NCBI RefSeq assembly: GCF_018860385.1
Contig: NZ_JAHKPH010000010.1
Span: 67,773-131,772 of the forward strand
Length of the DNA: 64,000 bases
Origin: Reinekea forsetii
GTDB taxonomy: Bacteria > Pseudomonadota > Gammaproteobacteria > Pseudomonadales > Natronospirillaceae
Direction of reading: 5' to 3'
Shown piece after piece: positions 61,353 through 64,000 of the stretch. The position numbers were made by a program, and so were the translations under genes. Below the pieces are notes generated by a model. The model worked only from the letters and a program-made list of their open reading frames with translations, was not told the origin of the DNA and did not search any database. Every line of letters begins with the position of its first letter. The first letter of the stretch is position 1.

Positions 61353-63029
61353 ATGCGGAATTTGACCTTAACATTTAGAATATCGTTACTTGTAGTTTTA
61401 TTAGTGTGTGCCTTGGGGTTTTTATCCGTTTTGATGGTCGCGGGTATTCAGCAAATTATTACTAATATCTCAGCGGACAATATCTACCGCCAATATGAGG
61501 TAAATAGCAGTAAATCTTGGCGTTTAGTAGAGGAAAGCTACGATGTCAGTGCAACGGTAGGTAATCAATTCACGGCTAGAGCTGCAACGATTGAAGAAGT
61601 AGACGAAGCCGCACTGCAAATGAGGAATGCACTCGCAGAGCTTGAATCAACTGTGTTATCGCTCAATGATCAGCAAATAGCGCATTGGGACGAAACCATG
61701 GCAGATGTTGGTGAACCCTCAATTAGTGGTGAGCTAGGTCTATTTTCAGAAGATTACGCACGGCTTGTAGCGGCTTACGAAGGTATTTACAGCAGTTGGG
61801 CCAATCAAGCGGGCTTTAGTGCACGTAAAAGTGCACAGAAAGAAATTGATGCCTCGTTATCCTTAATGGATTTACGCATGCAAAGCATTGGTGATCATTA
61901 CCAACGGTATACGTCTGTTTCAGCCGAGAATATCATTCAGACTCAAAAAGCCCGTATGAACTGGGTATTGCTCGTGGCTTTGGCGACTATTGTATCTTCC
62001 ATTGCATTGTCTATTTTTATACTACGCAATATGAAAAAAGACCTCGCAAAAATTGTGACAGAAACCAATTATGTGGCGCAGGGTGATTTAACGCGCCCCA
62101 TAATTGTGTCTGAAGGTAAAAATGAGATCAGTGATGTGAATCGCTCGATCAATACAATGCAAAATAAGCTTAAAGAGATGTTTTCTAACATAAATGAGCT
62201 GTCAAGTGAGCTGGGCAAGAGCACTAACTTACTGGAAGCCGACGGTGACAATCGCCGTAGAGGTGCTGAGAAGCAAACGGAGAAAATTGAAGCGGTGCTA
62301 GCCACCTTTCAAAAGGTAGAGTATGCATCTCAGCAGGTTGAACACAACGCAACGCGCGCGATTGATCAAAGTGACAGTGCTTCAGAGTTAGTAGAAAAAA
62401 GTGAACATATCATTCACGCAACGGCGACGGTGATTAAAGCCTTGGCTGAGAAAATCGAAGATGCGGTTAATATTATTTCTAACTTGAATGCTCAAACTGA
62501 GAACATTCAAAATATCTTGGGTGTAATTAAAGGTATCGCCGATCAGACTAATTTACTTGCATTAAATGCTGCCATCGAAGCGGCAAGAGCTGGAGAGCAA
62601 GGCCGAGGCTTTGCCGTTGTTGCCGATGAAGTTCGAACACTTGCCATGCGCACACAGCAGTCTACCCAAGAAATAGAATCTACGCTCGATACCTTGACGG
62701 TAAGTACTGGCAAGGCCGTAAAGGCTATTAACGAAAGCAAAGACGTTTCAGAGCAAAGTGTGACAAAAGCAACTGAAGCGGCCGAAGTTATGAGCAGTAT
62801 TGGAACAACAGTCAGTGATATTAAAGCTATGTCTAGCGAGACAACCGTTTCGGCACAAGAGCAAATTCAATCATTACAATCGCTCTCAGAAATTATTAAT
62901 GATATTGCAGAAGTAGCGACCGATAACGCTAAGCAAGCTAATTCTTCGAGTGTTATTACTGAGACATTAAGCAGCTTAAGCAAGAATCTGTTGAAATCTT
63001 TAGAAGATTTTAAATTTAATAAAGTTTAA
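61353..63029 (+). CDS. Methyl-accepting chemotaxis protein
   Basis: The protein has 558 residues: membrane helix 8-31, a periplasmic sensor of about 170 residues, a second helix near 203-225, a HAMP domain (226-275) and a cytoplasmic signalling domain whose tip is [20 protein letters not shown] followed by [18 protein letters not shown]. The ligand is unknown. There is no C-terminal CheR/CheB pentapeptide. ATG 61353 has GGAG at good spacing; an upstream in-frame start would add 26 hydrophilic residues and is rejected. No che genes are nearby. Confidence 0.93.
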   Translation: MRNLTLTFRISLLVVLLVCALGFLSVLMVAGIQQIITNISADNIYRQYEVNSSKSWRLVEESYDVSATVGNQFTARAATIEEVDEAALQMRNALAELESTVLSLNDQQIAHWDETMADVGEPSISGELGLFSEDYARLVAAYEGIYSSWANQAGFSARKSAQKEIDASLSLMDLRMQSIGDHYQRYTSVSAENIIQTQKARMNWVLLVALATIVSSIALSIFILRNMKKDLAKIVTETNYVAQGDLTRPIIVSEGKNEISDVNRSINTMQNKLKEMFSNINELSSELGKSTNLLEADGDNRRRGAEKQTEKIEAVLATFQKVEYASQQVEHNATRAIDQSDSASELVEKSEHIIHATATVIKALAEKIEDAVNIISNLNAQTENIQNILGVIKGIADQTNLLALNAAIEAARAGEQGRGFAVVADEVRTLAMRTQQSTQEIESTLDTLTVSTGKAVKAINESKDVSEQSVTKATEAAEVMSSIGTTVSDIKAMSSETTVSAQEQIQSLQSLSEIINDIAEVATDNAKQANSSSVITETLSSLSKNLLKSLEDFKFNKV

Positions 63030-63030
63030 T

Positions 63031-63058
63031 AAAAAAAGCGGGCTGCTTAAAGCCCGCT
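63031..63058 (-). terminator. Terminator of the secreted esterase gene
   Basis: An eight-base-pair stem AGCGGGCT/AGCCCGCT with a six-base loop is followed by T7 on the minus strand. On the plus strand it is followed only by ATTACTTTC, so it mainly serves the minus-strand gene and weakly the chemoreceptor. Confidence 0.85.
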
Positions 63059-63079
63059 ATTACTTTCAGTCAGTCCATA

Positions 63080-64000
63080 TTATGGGCATTGACCCACTTC
63101 AAAAATGCCATCAGAAGTTTCTGCCACCCAACTATAAGATCCCGACACGCCACCTAAATAATCATTGCCTCCAACAGTGTAGTAACCCATGGAATAATAC
63201 GCCCGAGAATTATTAGAGTGCTGTAAGTTCGATCCATACCATTGTTGGCATTCGAAAGAACTTGGTGGTGGTGGGGTACTATGACAAGCCGCAGGCTCTA
63301 ATAAGTACCATAGGCCAGGTTCACCTTCGGTTAGCGCCACAGAACTCCAGCTATCCCATGCAAAGCCAATGTCGCTTTGGTCGCCAGTAGAGATAGCTCT
63401 TAAGTTGTATGAACCCCCAGCATTAGCACGCCCAGCTTGAATATGGTCGCTGGGTGATGCATTGCTCACCGCACATGTTTCTGTGGGAGCGTTAGGGTCG
63501 TAAACCTCAACAGTACGAGTTGCTGTACCCGTATAGTTATCGGAATCAGTTGCGCTGTAACTACAGTAGTAATCGCCAACCACGGCCGTGTTCACGTTGC
63601 AACTAGATTGCACCGCTAAACTGCCATCTTCGGCATCATAAGCTGTTGCACCTGGGTCATTAAAGTTATTGCCAATAGCGACTAACATTGGGTTTGCGCC
63701 ATTCATTGTAATGATGGGTTTGTTCACAGGCGTACCGGCCTGTTTAGGGTGGCGATTAAAGAAATCCCAAATAATATCAGGCATGCTTGGCCCTAGTTTA
63801 ATTGACCATTTGCCGTTGTTTCCGTTTTGGCCGCCAATCCAATAGTGACCATGGTTTGTGTCTTGTGTGTTTGGTGTACTCAATGGACCATTATAAAAAA
63901 CAGTTTCTACAATGGAGCGTGAGCCAATATTGCCATCTTGTGTAAAGTACTCGTGCTCACAACCGTAATCATTGCTGCCATTAACCGGCGAACAGTTTTC
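63080..64000 (-). CDS. Secreted multidomain esterase, PHB-depolymerase-like (3' part only)
   Basis: The frame is open to the window edge, so the 5' end is missing; 306 residues are present. The first ~95 are the end of an alpha/beta-hydrolase domain, with GHYWIGGQNGNNG (probable catalytic His) and MPDIIWDFFNRHP, as in the PHB-depolymerase/feruloyl-esterase group. Then comes an Ig-like DUF5011-type domain (FNDPGATAYDAEDG), followed by two short Cys-containing modules (DHIQAGRANAGGSYNLRA and NNSRAYYSMGYYTVGGNDY). A proline linker (TPPPPSS) joins the last two. A TTG at 63883 is not the start. Confidence 0.82.
   Translation of the reverse strand, partial: ENCSPVNGSNDYGCEHEYFTQDGNIGSRSIVETVFYNGPLSTPNTQDTNHGHYWIGGQNGNNGKWSIKLGPSMPDIIWDFFNRHPKQAGTPVNKPIITMNGANPMLVAIGNNFNDPGATAYDAEDGSLAVQSSCNVNTAVVGDYYCSYSATDSDNYTGTATRTVEVYDPNAPTETCAVSNASPSDHIQAGRANAGGSYNLRAISTGDQSDIGFAWDSWSSVALTEGEPGLWYLLEPAACHSTPPPPSSFECQQWYGSNLQHSNNSRAYYSMGYYTVGGNDYLGGVSGSYSWVAETSDGIFEVGQCP

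Overview
The window is a stretch of gammaproteobacterial core chromosome. Base composition looks AT-leaning (by eye, not computed). Three syntenies point to a marine bacterium of the broad Oceanospirillales/Pseudomonadales type: sdhCDAB-sucAB-lpd-sucCD; cspD / clpS-clpA / infA-bpt-aat / ftsK-lolA-rarA-crcB-serS-cysG with tusDCB-tusE-ybiB; and mnmA-hflD-purB. A monomeric isocitrate dehydrogenase, FabV enoyl reductase, PsrA-type regulator, C4-dicarboxylate TRAP system and secreted multidomain esterase fit a marine heterotroph. The genus cannot be fixed from sequence reading alone.

Layout. 1-10.9 kb: TCA-cycle block, all on +: end of sdhC, sdhD, sdhA, sdhB, then sucA-sucB-lpdA, then sucC-sucD, with hairpins separating the units. 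10.9-12.6 kb: orphan LtaS-like membrane sulfatase/transferase. 12.6-19.4 kb, minus strand: complete dicarboxylate uptake module, dctB-dctD (two-component, sigma-54 activator) followed by dctP-dctQ-dctM, with a sigma-54 -24/-12 promoter and a dyad upstream of dctP. 19.5-21.2 kb: small membrane protein and a UMF1/Atg22-type MFS protein. 21.3-24.6 kb: htpG behind a sigma-32-type promoter, a YfaZ-like outer-membrane protein and two small unknown genes. 24.6-29.7 kb, minus: mnmA-hflD-purB and roxA with an overlapping lytic transglycosylase. 29.9-34.1 kb: fabV, rluE (3' ends overlap by 98 bp) and icd. 34.2-39.3 kb: cspD, clpS-clpA, infA, bpt, aat (N-degron pathway). 39.3-46.8 kb: ftsK-lolA-rarA-crcB-serS, then cysG. 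46.8-50.3 kb: a small membrane protein, ybiB, tusE, tusB, tusC, tusD and a BAX-inhibitor-like membrane protein. 50.5-64 kb: psrA, an enoyl-CoA hydratase homologue, rapA, an M16C peptidase, xthA, tdk, two GNAT acetyltransferases, a poorly coding gap, a small His-rich membrane protein, a chemoreceptor, and the 3' part of a secreted PHB-depolymerase-like esterase that runs off the window edge.

How the genes work together. C4-dicarboxylates taken up by DctPQM feed directly into the TCA enzymes encoded beside it. ClpS/ClpA with Aat and Bpt form the adaptor, unfoldase and tagging arms of the N-degron pathway. TusBCDE passes sulfur to MnmA for 2-thiouridine in tRNA; both ends of that relay are here, about 20 kb apart. 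I found no tRNA, rRNA, CRISPR array, insertion sequence, prophage, toxin-antitoxin or defence cluster, and nothing I would defend as a wholly new system. The most useful leads are regulatory: the sigma-54 promoter plus dyad, the 22-bp palindrome between cspD and clpS, the PsrA-type box, and the fabV/rluE overlap.
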